Source: JBOFOR01 sp051654865
Lineage (GTDB): Bacteria > Bacillota > Clostridia > Peptostreptococcales > Peptostreptococcaceae
Direction: 5' to 3'
DNA: 64,000 bases
Assembly (NCBI GenBank): GCA_051654865.1
Contig: JBOFYV010000024.1
Location: 103,068 to 167,067, forward strand
Shown here piece after piece: positions 43,563 to 51,777 of the stretch (position 1 is the first letter of the stretch; every line of letters begins with the position of its first letter). The notes beneath the pieces were generated by a model that saw only the letters and a list, made by a program, of their open reading frames with translations, searched no databases and had not been told where the DNA came from. Made by a program: the position numbers and the translations under genes.

Positions 43563-45038
43563 ATGAGGAAAAGCGGAATTCTATTACCTATTTCAAGCTT
43601 ACCTTCAAAATATGGTATAGGAACTTTTTCAAGAGAAGCGTATGAATTTATAGATTTATTAAAAGAGGCTAATCAAAGTTTGTGGCAAATACTACCTTTA
43701 GGCCCCACAGGATATGGTGACTCGCCTTATCAATCTTTTTCTACATTTGCAGGTAACCCGTACTTTATAGACTTAGAGGAGTTAGTAAAAGAAGGAGTAA
43801 TAACACAAGAAGAATGTGACAGTTATGATTGGGGTAATGATGAAGAATATGTTGATTATGAAAAAATATATTTATCTAGATTTAAAATATTAAAAAAAGC
43901 ATATAGAAGAAGTAGTATAAGGAAAAATAATAACTATATAGAGTTTTGTAATGAAAATTACTGGTGGTTACAGGATTATGCATTATATATGGCAATAAAG
44001 AATTCATATGAAGAAAAATCATGGATACAGTGGGATAAAGATATAAGACTAAGAAAGCAAAAAAAAATAAATAAATATGAAGAGAAATTAAAAGAAGAGA
44101 TTGAGTTTTATAAATATATACAGTATATATTTTTTATACAGTGGACTAAGCTTAAAACTTATGCAAATGAAAATGGTGTTTCAATAGTTGGAGATATTCC
44201 GATATATGTATCATTAGATAGTGCAGATACATGGTCTAATCCAAAATTATTTCAGTTAGATAATAACTGTAATCCTACTTGTGTGGCTGGATGTCCGCCA
44301 GATTATTTTAGTGAAGATGGACAATTATGGGGAAATCCCTTATATAATTGGAAATATAATGAGGATAGTGATTATGAATGGTGGATAAAAAGAATAGAGC
44401 ATGCTTTTACATTATATGATGTTGTAAGAATAGATCACTTTAGAGGATTTGATGAGTATTATAGTATACCTTATGGAGATAAGAATGCTAAAAGTGGAAA
44501 ATGGGAAAAAGGGCCTGGTATAAAATTGTTTAATGTAATAAAAGAAAAAATGGGAAATGTAAATATAATAGCTGAAGATTTAGGTATTTTGACAGATAGT
44601 GTAAAACAGCTTTTAAAGGATACAAATTATCCAGGTATGAAAATAATAGAATTTGCATTTGATTCAGATGAAACGAATGACTACCTACCTCATAACTACG
44701 ATAGAAATTGTGTTGTTTATACAGGAACGCATGATAACTCTACAATATGTGGATGGTATAAAGAATTAAATAAAGAAGCTAAGGTGATGGCTAATAATTA
44801 TATAAATAAAAGTGAAGATAGTGATATAAATTGGGATTTAATATGTTTAGCTATGAGTAGTATAGCAAATGTATGTATAATACCAGCACAAGACTATTTA
44901 GGTCTTGAAGATGAAGCACGATTGAATAAGCCTTCAACACTTAGTAATAATTGGACTTGGAGAATTAAGAATGATAGTTTTAGCAAAGATATAATTGAGA
45001 AAATGAAAACGTTAACTAAGATTTATGCTAGAATATGA
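43563..45038 (+). CDS. malQ: 4-alpha-glucanotransferase (amylomaltase, GH77)
   Basis: 491 residues, normal for bacterial MalQ. GH77 signatures: 'GILLPISSLPSKYGIGTFSREAYEFID', 'WQILPLGPTGYGDSPYQSFSTFAGNPYFIDLE', 'GDIPIYVSLDSADTW', catalytic nucleophile Asp in 'VVRIDHFRGFDEYYSIP', acid/base Glu in 'IIAEDLGIL', and 'YTGTHDNSTICGWY'. It transfers alpha-1,4-glucan segments in maltodextrin and glycogen metabolism. No glycogen phosphorylase or transporter gene is next to it. Of two adjacent ATGs the second (43563) has the better distance from GGGGGGA. Confidence 0.95.
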   Translation: MRKSGILLPISSLPSKYGIGTFSREAYEFIDLLKEANQSLWQILPLGPTGYGDSPYQSFSTFAGNPYFIDLEELVKEGVITQEECDSYDWGNDEEYVDYEKIYLSRFKILKKAYRRSSIRKNNNYIEFCNENYWWLQDYALYMAIKNSYEEKSWIQWDKDIRLRKQKKINKYEEKLKEEIEFYKYIQYIFFIQWTKLKTYANENGVSIVGDIPIYVSLDSADTWSNPKLFQLDNNCNPTCVAGCPPDYFSEDGQLWGNPLYNWKYNEDSDYEWWIKRIEHAFTLYDVVRIDHFRGFDEYYSIPYGDKNAKSGKWEKGPGIKLFNVIKEKMGNVNIIAEDLGILTDSVKQLLKDTNYPGMKIIEFAFDSDETNDYLPHNYDRNCVVYTGTHDNSTICGWYKELNKEAKVMANNYINKSEDSDINWDLICLAMSSIANVCIIPAQDYLGLEDEARLNKPSTLSNNWTWRIKNDSFSKDIIEKMKTLTKIYARI

Positions 45039-45040
45039 TA

Positions 45041-45088
45041 AAAAAGAGTTGATTTTAAATCTAAAAATTTAAAATCAACTCTTTTTTT
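45041..45088 (+). terminator. Rho-independent terminator of malQ
   Basis: Perfect 20-bp arms 45041-45060 and 45067-45086 (core AAGAGTTGATTTTAAAT) followed by TTT. Confidence 0.93.
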
Positions 45089-45257
45089 ATTGTTAAGTAA
45101 CACAATTAATATTTGGAAAATTATATATTTATTATAATGATGAATAAAAATTCATAAAAAATTTGAAATTAATTCATGTAAATAGAGAATACTGTATATT
45201 ATAATGGTTTACAATAAATAAATTTACTTACAAAATATATAATATAAAGGAGAAAAA

Positions 45258-45902
45258 ATGGAAAGAGAAAATTATTTAGCTATAATTAAAACATTCATAA
45301 TAGCATTAGTGTTTTTGGCTATAGGTAGTATAGTAGGTGTTACTTTAATACCACCATCAATTAGAAATATGCTAAATATAGCATTTTTTATATTAGTATT
45401 ATTCTCGTTATTTTCAGGTAAAGGAGGTTTTATTAGAACTAAGGCGAGTATGTATTCATATGCATTTATTTTAGGAATACTAACAGGGTCAACTTATATT
45501 TATTACTTTGCGACCTTAGGATCGGATGTATTTTTATCAGCAGTGCTAGGAGTGCTATTAGTATTTGCGCTGGCTTATATAGTAGCAAGTAGGAGCTCTG
45601 AAGAAAAAGTATTTAGAATGTCTACATTTGTATGGAGTGCAATATTTGCTTTACTACTAATGGAATTTATAAATATATTCTTTTTTAAATTTGGAACATT
45701 TGATTTAATATTATCTGCAGCTGGAATTCTTATCTATTCTATTTATGCGATTATAATAATGAAATCTATCCAAAGTAGATGTAGATATGGTGTTTTATCA
45801 GAAGAAGAAATAGTACATCTTTCATACTCTATATTTATAAGTTTCCTAAATCTATTATTAGATATACTAAGACTATTATCTATAGTTAGGGATAATGATT
45901 AG
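45258..45902 (+). CDS. Bax inhibitor-1 (BI-1/YbhL)-like membrane protein
   Basis: 214 residues with seven predicted helices (about 9-29, 36-53, 66-86, 89-109, 122-141, 146-167, 188-207). The final helix 'LSYSIFISFLNLLLDILRLLSI' resembles the C-terminal segment of the BI-1 family, several bacterial members of which are pH-sensitive Ca2+-leak channels. The acidic residues usual for the Ca2+ gate (Asp in 'LLLDILRLL') are partly present. It is monocistronic with AAGGAG before ATG and a terminator after. Confidence 0.7.
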   Translation: MERENYLAIIKTFIIALVFLAIGSIVGVTLIPPSIRNMLNIAFFILVLFSLFSGKGGFIRTKASMYSYAFILGILTGSTYIYYFATLGSDVFLSAVLGVLLVFALAYIVASRSSEEKVFRMSTFVWSAIFALLLMEFINIFFFKFGTFDLILSAAGILIYSIYAIIIMKSIQSRCRYGVLSEEEIVHLSYSIFISFLNLLLDILRLLSIVRDND

Positions 45903-45942
45903 TTTGATGTATTAGCTAATTACAATTATCCTATATAAATAC

Positions 45943-45978
45943 AAGTACTCTAGAATTGAACTTCTAGGGTACTTTTTG
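45943..45978 (+). terminator. Rho-independent terminator
   Basis: 13-bp arms 45943-45955 and 45962-45974 (AAGTACTCTAGAA / TTCTAGGGTACTT, one G-U pair) with TTTTT. Confidence 0.85.
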
Positions 45979-46039
45979 GTATAATCAAAACAGATAGTAT
46001 TATAACACAAGTGAAATTGACATATAAAAGGGGAATATT

Positions 46040-47650
46040 ATGATAAAGAGTAGAATTGATTTTAAACTAGAAAATTTGAATAAAAAAGAAAAAACAATAG
46101 ATATAAATTTAGAAATAAATAATATAGAAAATAAAAAAGTTAGATTGTATAAAGGTAATATGAAATTATTACATATTAAATCTTTAGAAAATATAAAAGA
46201 AGAAAATAATGAAATAATAATAAATTGTACAAATAATAAGGTAAAACTTAAATATACAGTACAAATAGCTGGTTTAGGTAAGCATGGACAAAATGGAGAA
46301 ATTAATAATGATCTAATAGTTTTTACAGGCAGTCAGATATTATTACTACCAACTAATGTTTTAAATGGTAATGATATAGAACTTGAAAAAAGTTTATCAG
46401 AAATAAATATAAGTTATCCGAATGATTTAAATAATAAATGCTCAGCAGTACCTTATAAACAAGTTATTAATAAAAATATAGTTTCTAATATAAATACAAT
46501 AAAATGGCATAATGTATATGATTTAATGAAGTCTTGTTATGCTTTTTGTGAATTTGAAAATATATCAATAGATGAAAATAAAAATATATTAATAGAAAAA
46601 AATCAAGGTAAGATAAATAATGAAACTATAGAGGCAATAAGCTCATTATGTAATTATTATGAGACGCTATTTGATTACAAAATCAATAACCTACAAATAA
46701 TACTATTAAGTAAAAATAAAGAAAATAATGAGTACATACTAGGTGGTGCAGGTAGGAATATAATAGGGGCAACTTTTGATGTTAATAATACGAGGGATTG
46801 GCAATTACTTTCTCATAGATTATTCCATGCATATATGGATAGTGCAGTAACAATAAGGCAAATGCACATAGCACCTCAATTATGGATAACAGAAGGATTA
46901 GCAACATATTATGAAAATTTAGCATTAGAATCACTAAATAAAAAATTAAAAGATAAGTTAGGGATAAATTTTAACAAAGAGATAAGTAAGATATATAGAC
47001 GATATATATATATAAGGATAAAAGATAACAATAGATTAGCAATATCACCTATAGAAGAAGGTCAGATATATAGTCATGGAAAAATGGAGTTTCTACATTA
47101 CACACAAGCTCCATTAATTATAAAAATGATAGAAGATTTAAATTGTGAACAGAATGATAAAAATAGTATTATAAAATACTTAAAAAATATAAATGAACAT
47201 AGCTTTAATCTAAAGAGTATGTTTGATTACGCACTGAAAAATTATTGTGACGAGTTTGCATATAAATATATATTCAACAGCAGTTTAATACCATTATGGA
47301 ATCTAAGTACTTGTAATACAGAAAAAGAAGATGTAATTAAGGAACTAAATGAATATGAAGAATTATTATGGTCTTGGTTTGTTATAGAAGATAATTATTA
47401 TACAAAAGAAGTTATCGTGGATGAAAATATTGATAAATTAGTAGCTATAGCGAATATGGGGAATTTAAAATTTGAAGACACTATAATAGAAAATAAAATA
47501 AAAGAATTCAATAGTACATTATATAACCTATTAAAAGTATATATACTAAGAGCTAAAGTTTGTAAAATAAGCTTAAAGGATATAAATATAAGGTACAAAT
47601 TATATGGTGATATAAATAATAAAAAACTATGGAAATCTTATATAAGATAG
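46040..47650 (+). CDS. M61/gluzincin-like protein with altered HExxH motif
   Basis: 536 residues, no signal peptide or membrane helix. Residues 1-150 are beta-rich ('DINLEINNIENKKVRLYKGNMKLLHI'), like the N-terminal domain of M61/M1 aminopeptidases. The central helical part contains 'LLSHRLFHAYMDSAVTIRQMHIAPQLWITEGLATYYENLAL': His259 and His263 with Glu285 of 'TEGLATYYE' correspond to the three zinc ligands of HExxH...E, but the catalytic Glu is replaced by Arg260. The gluzincin fold is therefore likely, while peptidase activity is doubtful. It may be a binding protein or use another base. AGGGGA precedes ATG; no clear terminator follows. Confidence 0.65.
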   Translation: MIKSRIDFKLENLNKKEKTIDINLEINNIENKKVRLYKGNMKLLHIKSLENIKEENNEIIINCTNNKVKLKYTVQIAGLGKHGQNGEINNDLIVFTGSQILLLPTNVLNGNDIELEKSLSEINISYPNDLNNKCSAVPYKQVINKNIVSNINTIKWHNVYDLMKSCYAFCEFENISIDENKNILIEKNQGKINNETIEAISSLCNYYETLFDYKINNLQIILLSKNKENNEYILGGAGRNIIGATFDVNNTRDWQLLSHRLFHAYMDSAVTIRQMHIAPQLWITEGLATYYENLALESLNKKLKDKLGINFNKEISKIYRRYIYIRIKDNNRLAISPIEEGQIYSHGKMEFLHYTQAPLIIKMIEDLNCEQNDKNSIIKYLKNINEHSFNLKSMFDYALKNYCDEFAYKYIFNSSLIPLWNLSTCNTEKEDVIKELNEYEELLWSWFVIEDNYYTKEVIVDENIDKLVAIANMGNLKFEDTIIENKIKEFNSTLYNLLKVYILRAKVCKISLKDINIRYKLYGDINNKKLWKSYIR

Positions 47651-47799
47651 CTAAAAATCAAGGCAATAAGGGAATGATTAGCCCCTAAAATATATGAAAT
47701 ATTAGAAATTAGTATATAAACCCACTCCACAAAACGACAAATTTATGGTATAAATATATATAACACAATTTAGATACGACAGAATCAAAGGAGAAAAAA

Positions 47800-49233
47800 A
47801 TGCAATCTAAAGCTAAGCAAACAAAAGTTGAAACTACTAAAAAGAAAAAAAGTTTCAAATTACCAACAGCATACACAATATTATTTTCAATAATATTTTT
47901 AATTGCAATAATAACTCAGTTTATACCAGAGGTAAAAAATGCAACACTGTCAGATGTTGTAATGGCTCCAATACAAGGGCTAAAAGATGCTATAGACATA
48001 GCTATATATATTCTATTAATAGGTGGATTCTTAGGGGTTGTAACAAAGACTGGAGCACTTGATGCAGGAATAGGAGCAATAGTAAAAAAGTTTAATGGGA
48101 AAGAACTTATGTTAATACCAATACTAATGTTTACATTATCATTAGGTGGAACTTGTTTTGGTATGGCAGAAGAAACCTTAGCATTATATGCTTTAATTAC
48201 AGCTACAATGATGGCAGCGGGATTTGACTCATTAACAGCGGTTGCAACTATACTTTTAGGTGCAGGAGTTGGAGTTTTAGGATCTGTAGTAAATCCATTT
48301 TTAATTGGTGCAAGTATAGATGCTTTAAAAGGAGCTAATATAGTTGCTAACCAAGCTACTGTTATGGGAATAGGAGCATTATTATGGATATCATCACTTT
48401 TAATAGCTATATACTTTGTAATGAGTTATGCTAAAAAAGTTAAAAAAGATAAGGCTAATTCAATATTATCGGAAGAAGAAATGAACGAAGCTAAAAAAGC
48501 ATTTATGGATGATAAAGAAGAGATATTAGAATTTACAACAAAGAGAAAAGTAGTACTTGGACTATTTGGGCTTACATTCTTTGTAATGGTATTAGGTATT
48601 GTACCATGGGAAAAGTTTGGGATAACAATATTTGAAAATACAGGTATATTAACAGGAAGTTCACTTGGAAATTGGTGGTTCTCTGAACTTTCTATGTGGT
48701 TTGTAATAATGTCTGTTTTAATAGGTGTGATATATGGATATAATGAAAAGCAAATAATATCATATGTAATAGAAGGTGCAGCAGATATGGTAGGTGTTGC
48801 ATTTATAATAGGTATATCAAGAGGAGTATCTATAATAATGACAAATACAGGACTAGATACTTATGTACTTGATAATGCATCAAGTGTATTAAGTGGAATG
48901 TCACCTATATTATTCATAAATGTTACATTTTTAATATATATAGGATTGTCATTCTTACTACCATCAACGTCAGGGTTAGCTAGTGTATCTATGCCGATAT
49001 TTGGACCATTAGCACAAAGTTTAGGCTTTGCTCCTGAAATTATAGTGTCAGCACTAGGGGCTGGGTGCGGTCTTGTAAATTTAATTACTCCAACATCAGC
49101 TGTAGTAATGGGAGGGCTTTCAATAGCTAAGATTGACTATGGTACGTGGATTAAATTTGTGAGTAAAGTAATAGCGTGTATATTCTTATCATCAGCTGTA
49201 ATTTTATCAGTTGCTATGATGTTAATTAAATAA
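47800..49233 (+). CDS. YfcC/ArcD-type carrier (C4-dicarboxylate anaerobic carrier superfamily)
   Basis: 477 residues with about twelve helices and a Lys-rich cytoplasmic N-terminus. 'GGFLGVVTKTGALDAGIGAIVKKFNGKELMLIPILMFTLSLGGTCFGMAEETLALY' and 'SFLLPSTSGLASVSMPIFGPLAQSLGFAPEIIVSALGAGCGLVNLITPTSAVVMG' are the two inverted-repeat signatures of the YfcC/AbgT-like group, annotated as basic amino acid or short peptide carriers. The substrate is not evident. AAAGGAGA precedes the ATG, and a terminator follows. Confidence 0.85.
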   Translation: MQSKAKQTKVETTKKKKSFKLPTAYTILFSIIFLIAIITQFIPEVKNATLSDVVMAPIQGLKDAIDIAIYILLIGGFLGVVTKTGALDAGIGAIVKKFNGKELMLIPILMFTLSLGGTCFGMAEETLALYALITATMMAAGFDSLTAVATILLGAGVGVLGSVVNPFLIGASIDALKGANIVANQATVMGIGALLWISSLLIAIYFVMSYAKKVKKDKANSILSEEEMNEAKKAFMDDKEEILEFTTKRKVVLGLFGLTFFVMVLGIVPWEKFGITIFENTGILTGSSLGNWWFSELSMWFVIMSVLIGVIYGYNEKQIISYVIEGAADMVGVAFIIGISRGVSIIMTNTGLDTYVLDNASSVLSGMSPILFINVTFLIYIGLSFLLPSTSGLASVSMPIFGPLAQSLGFAPEIIVSALGAGCGLVNLITPTSAVVMGGLSIAKIDYGTWIKFVSKVIACIFLSSAVILSVAMMLIK

Positions 49234-49245
49234 TAAAAATTGTTT

Positions 49246-49288
49246 TATATAGGCTCTACTTTATACAATAAGGTAGGGCCTATATAAT
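49246..49288 (+). terminator. Rho-independent terminator
   Basis: 19-bp arms 49246-49264 and 49268-49286 (TATATAGGCTCTACTTTAT and near complement with two G-U pairs), then TTT. Confidence 0.85.
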
Positions 49289-49383
49289 TTATTGATATAG
49301 GAATTGTTAAGAAGTAAAAAACTTATTGCATTAAATATAAATATAACTTAAATTTAAATATATATAGAAATGGAGTGAATTAT

Positions 49384-50085
49384 ATGGAAAATACTAAAGC
49401 TAAGTATGTACCAGAATTAACATCAAATTTAAGAAACCATTATGTTTCTGTTCCTAGTGTTATATCAAAAGCGTCAGGAATAAGAATTTTTGGAAAAAGA
49501 CTAAAATCATTTATTTTTACAACAGATGTTGCTATAATAAAAAATACTAATGCAGATGCTGTAATTGCAGTATATCCATTTACACCTCAACCAACAATAA
49601 CGCAAGCTATATTATCAGTTTCAGATATACCTGTTTTATGTGGGGTTGGTGGTGGACTAACACATGGCACAAGGTCCGCAAACATTGCATTACATGCAGA
49701 GTTTCAAGGAGCAATAGGCGCTATACTTAATTCACCAGCACCGGATGAAACTATTAGATTCGTTAAAGATTCAATTGATATTCCTGTAGTTGTAACTATA
49801 GTATCTGAGTTGACAGACATTCAAAGTAAAATTGATGCAGGAGCAGATGTACTAAATGTAAGTGGTGGAGCTAATACAGCAAAGATAGTTCGTAAAATTA
49901 GAGAGAAATTCCCTTTAGTTCCAATAATAGCAACCGGTGGGCCAACAGAGGAGTCGATTTTAGAAACAATAGAGGCTGGTGCAAATGGAATTACTTTTAC
50001 ACCACCAACTAATGCACAATTATTTAAACATAAAATGCAAGAATATCGAGAGATAGAAGACAGAAAATATAATAATGAGCTATAA
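49384..50085 (+). CDS. TIM-barrel phosphate-binding protein, function unknown
   Basis: 233 residues. The pattern of short strands and Gly-rich loops is a TIM barrel: 'DAVIAVYPFTPQPTIT', 'IPVLCGVGGGLTHGTR', 'GAIGAILNSPAPDE', 'IPVVVTIVSE', 'AGADVLNVSGGANTAKIVRKIREKFPLVPIIATGGPTEESILETIEAGANGITFTPPT'. The 'IATGGPTEESI..AGANGI' end is a phosphate-binding element shared with HisF/TrpC- and FMN-binding barrels. I cannot name the reaction. ATG 49384 is used because GGAGTG lies 6 nt upstream. It lies between an amino-acid-type carrier and a cystine symporter; its own promoter is likely since a terminator precedes it. Confidence 0.7.
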   Translation: MENTKAKYVPELTSNLRNHYVSVPSVISKASGIRIFGKRLKSFIFTTDVAIIKNTNADAVIAVYPFTPQPTITQAILSVSDIPVLCGVGGGLTHGTRSANIALHAEFQGAIGAILNSPAPDETIRFVKDSIDIPVVVTIVSELTDIQSKIDAGADVLNVSGGANTAKIVRKIREKFPLVPIIATGGPTEESILETIEAGANGITFTPPTNAQLFKHKMQEYREIEDRKYNNEL

Positions 50086-50221
50086 TAATAAATTTAATTA
50101 TTATAGAAAAATACTTTGATGAAAAATAAAGTTATAATCTAAAAGTACTTTTAAAAATAAGGTATAATCATAAAAAAAATGAAAAAAATATGAAAAAAAC
50201 ACAATAAAAGCTAAAAAAATA

Positions 50222-50250
50222 TTGACAGGAAACCGTTAATAATATATCAT
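50222..50250 (+). promoter_or_regulatory. Sigma-A promoter of the cystine symporter gene
   Basis: Consensus -35 TTGACA (50222-50227) and -10 TATCAT (50245-50250) with ideal 17-bp spacing, 42 bp before the start codon. Confidence 0.75.
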
Positions 50251-50292
50251 AAAGTTGTTAAAAAAATATCATTATAAAATGGAGGAGACAAA

Positions 50293-51708
50293 ATGGGAGA
50301 TAGTTCATTCTTATCACAATTCCTTATGATTACAAATATAAAAACTGTACTTTTTATAGCTGTACTTATAGGATTATTCTTTGTAGTTAAACAACTAGAA
50401 AAGAAAAAAGTTCCATTCTCAACGAGAACTATAATAGCAACAATTTTAGGACTTATATTAGGGGTAATAATACAATTTGTAGCAGGATTGCCAGAAGATC
50501 CAGCAAGCGTAACTTGGTTACAAGAAGTAACAAAGTGGTATGGATTATTTGGATATGGATTTATGGATTTATTAAAGATGTTAGTAGTACCAATGGTATT
50601 TGTATCTATAATAAGAGTTATAATGAATATGGGAGAAGGAGACAACCTAGGAGCTATAACATTTAGATCATTAGGTATGTTACTTTTAACTACAGCTATA
50701 GCTGCAATAGTAGGTATAGTAGTTGGTAATATGATGAAGTTAGGTGTTGGAGCTGAGGTAGTAGCTTCTGCTGATAATGAAATAAGAGAAATAACACCTT
50801 TAGTTGATACTTTAAGAGGGTTATTACCATCAAATCCAGTAGCGGCAATGACTGAAGGAAATATAGTTGCAATAATAATATTCGCTACATTCATAGGATT
50901 ATCAATAAAGAGATTAAATAAGAAATATGCAGATGTAATAAAGCCATTTGTTGACTTAGTAGAAGCATTCTACAAGATAATAGTAAGTGTGGCAATGACT
51001 GTTATAAAGTTCATGCCATATGCAGTAGTTGCATTACTTGCAAATACAATAACTGCTAGAGGATTGGCATCTATGATATCTGTTGTACAGTTCGTAGCAG
51101 CTTTATATATATCAGCAGCGATAATGTTTGTAATACACTTAATAATAATAGCAGCAAACGGATTAAACCCAGTAACATATATAAGAAATGCTGCACAACC
51201 TTTAATACTTGCATTCACATCTCGTTCAAGTTTAGGTACATTACCTGTAACAATAGATGCATTAACTAAGAACCAAGGTGTAGATGAAGGTATAGCATCA
51301 TTTACTGCAAGTTTAGGTGCTAATATGGGGATGAATGGATGTGCTGGTATATATCCAGCGTTAATGGCTGTAACTATAGCTAATATGGCTGGAGTAGAAA
51401 TGAATGCTAGTTTCTATGCAATGTTATTAGTGGTTATAACTATAAGTTCATTAGGTATAGCAGGTCTTCCAGGAACTGCAACGATGGCAGTATCAGTAGT
51501 TTTATCAGGTGTAGGGCTTGGAGCTCATTTCCCACTAGCTGGTGGAATACTTGCAATAGATCCAATATTAGATATGGGACGTACTATGCTTAACGTAAAC
51601 GGTGCGACTACAACAGCAGTAACAGTTGCAAACTCATTAGGAAAAGTAGATAAAGCTACTTTCAACAATAAAGAAGTAGTAGTAAGTGACGAAAACAAGA
51701 GCGCTTAA
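50293..51708 (+). CDS. TcyP-like cystine:cation symporter (DAACS family)
   Basis: 471 residues, DAACS (glutamate/aspartate-type) fold with eight helices and two re-entrant hairpins. 'FTSRSSLGTLPVTIDALTKNQGVDEGIASFTASLGANMGMNGCAGIYPALMAV' combines the HP1 serine-rich loop and the TM7 'NMGMNGCAG' motif typical of the L-cystine importer TcyP/YdjN rather than GltP (which has NMDGT). 'DMGRTMLNVNGATTTAVTVA' is the TM8 signature. It imports cystine or related thiol amino acids with Na+ or H+. Strong GGAGGAG 7 nt before ATG. Confidence 0.85.
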   Translation: MGDSSFLSQFLMITNIKTVLFIAVLIGLFFVVKQLEKKKVPFSTRTIIATILGLILGVIIQFVAGLPEDPASVTWLQEVTKWYGLFGYGFMDLLKMLVVPMVFVSIIRVIMNMGEGDNLGAITFRSLGMLLLTTAIAAIVGIVVGNMMKLGVGAEVVASADNEIREITPLVDTLRGLLPSNPVAAMTEGNIVAIIIFATFIGLSIKRLNKKYADVIKPFVDLVEAFYKIIVSVAMTVIKFMPYAVVALLANTITARGLASMISVVQFVAALYISAAIMFVIHLIIIAANGLNPVTYIRNAAQPLILAFTSRSSLGTLPVTIDALTKNQGVDEGIASFTASLGANMGMNGCAGIYPALMAVTIANMAGVEMNASFYAMLLVVITISSLGIAGLPGTATMAVSVVLSGVGLGAHFPLAGGILAIDPILDMGRTMLNVNGATTTAVTVANSLGKVDKATFNNKEVVVSDENKSA

Positions 51709-51714
51709 TACAAA

Positions 51715-51760
51715 TAAAAAAGTACTATACATAGAGAAATCTAAGTATAGTACTTTTTTA
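51715..51760. terminator. Bidirectional terminator
   Basis: Perfect 16-bp arms 51715-51730 and 51745-51760 (TAAAAAAGTACTATAC and complement) between convergent genes. Confidence 0.9.
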
Positions 51761-51777
51761 GTATAATGAAATTGTGG

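Noticed and set aside
50247..50894. Minus-strand open frame of about 215 codons over the TcyP-like gene
   Set aside because: It covers the consensus promoter and ribosome site of the symporter and shows no family features.
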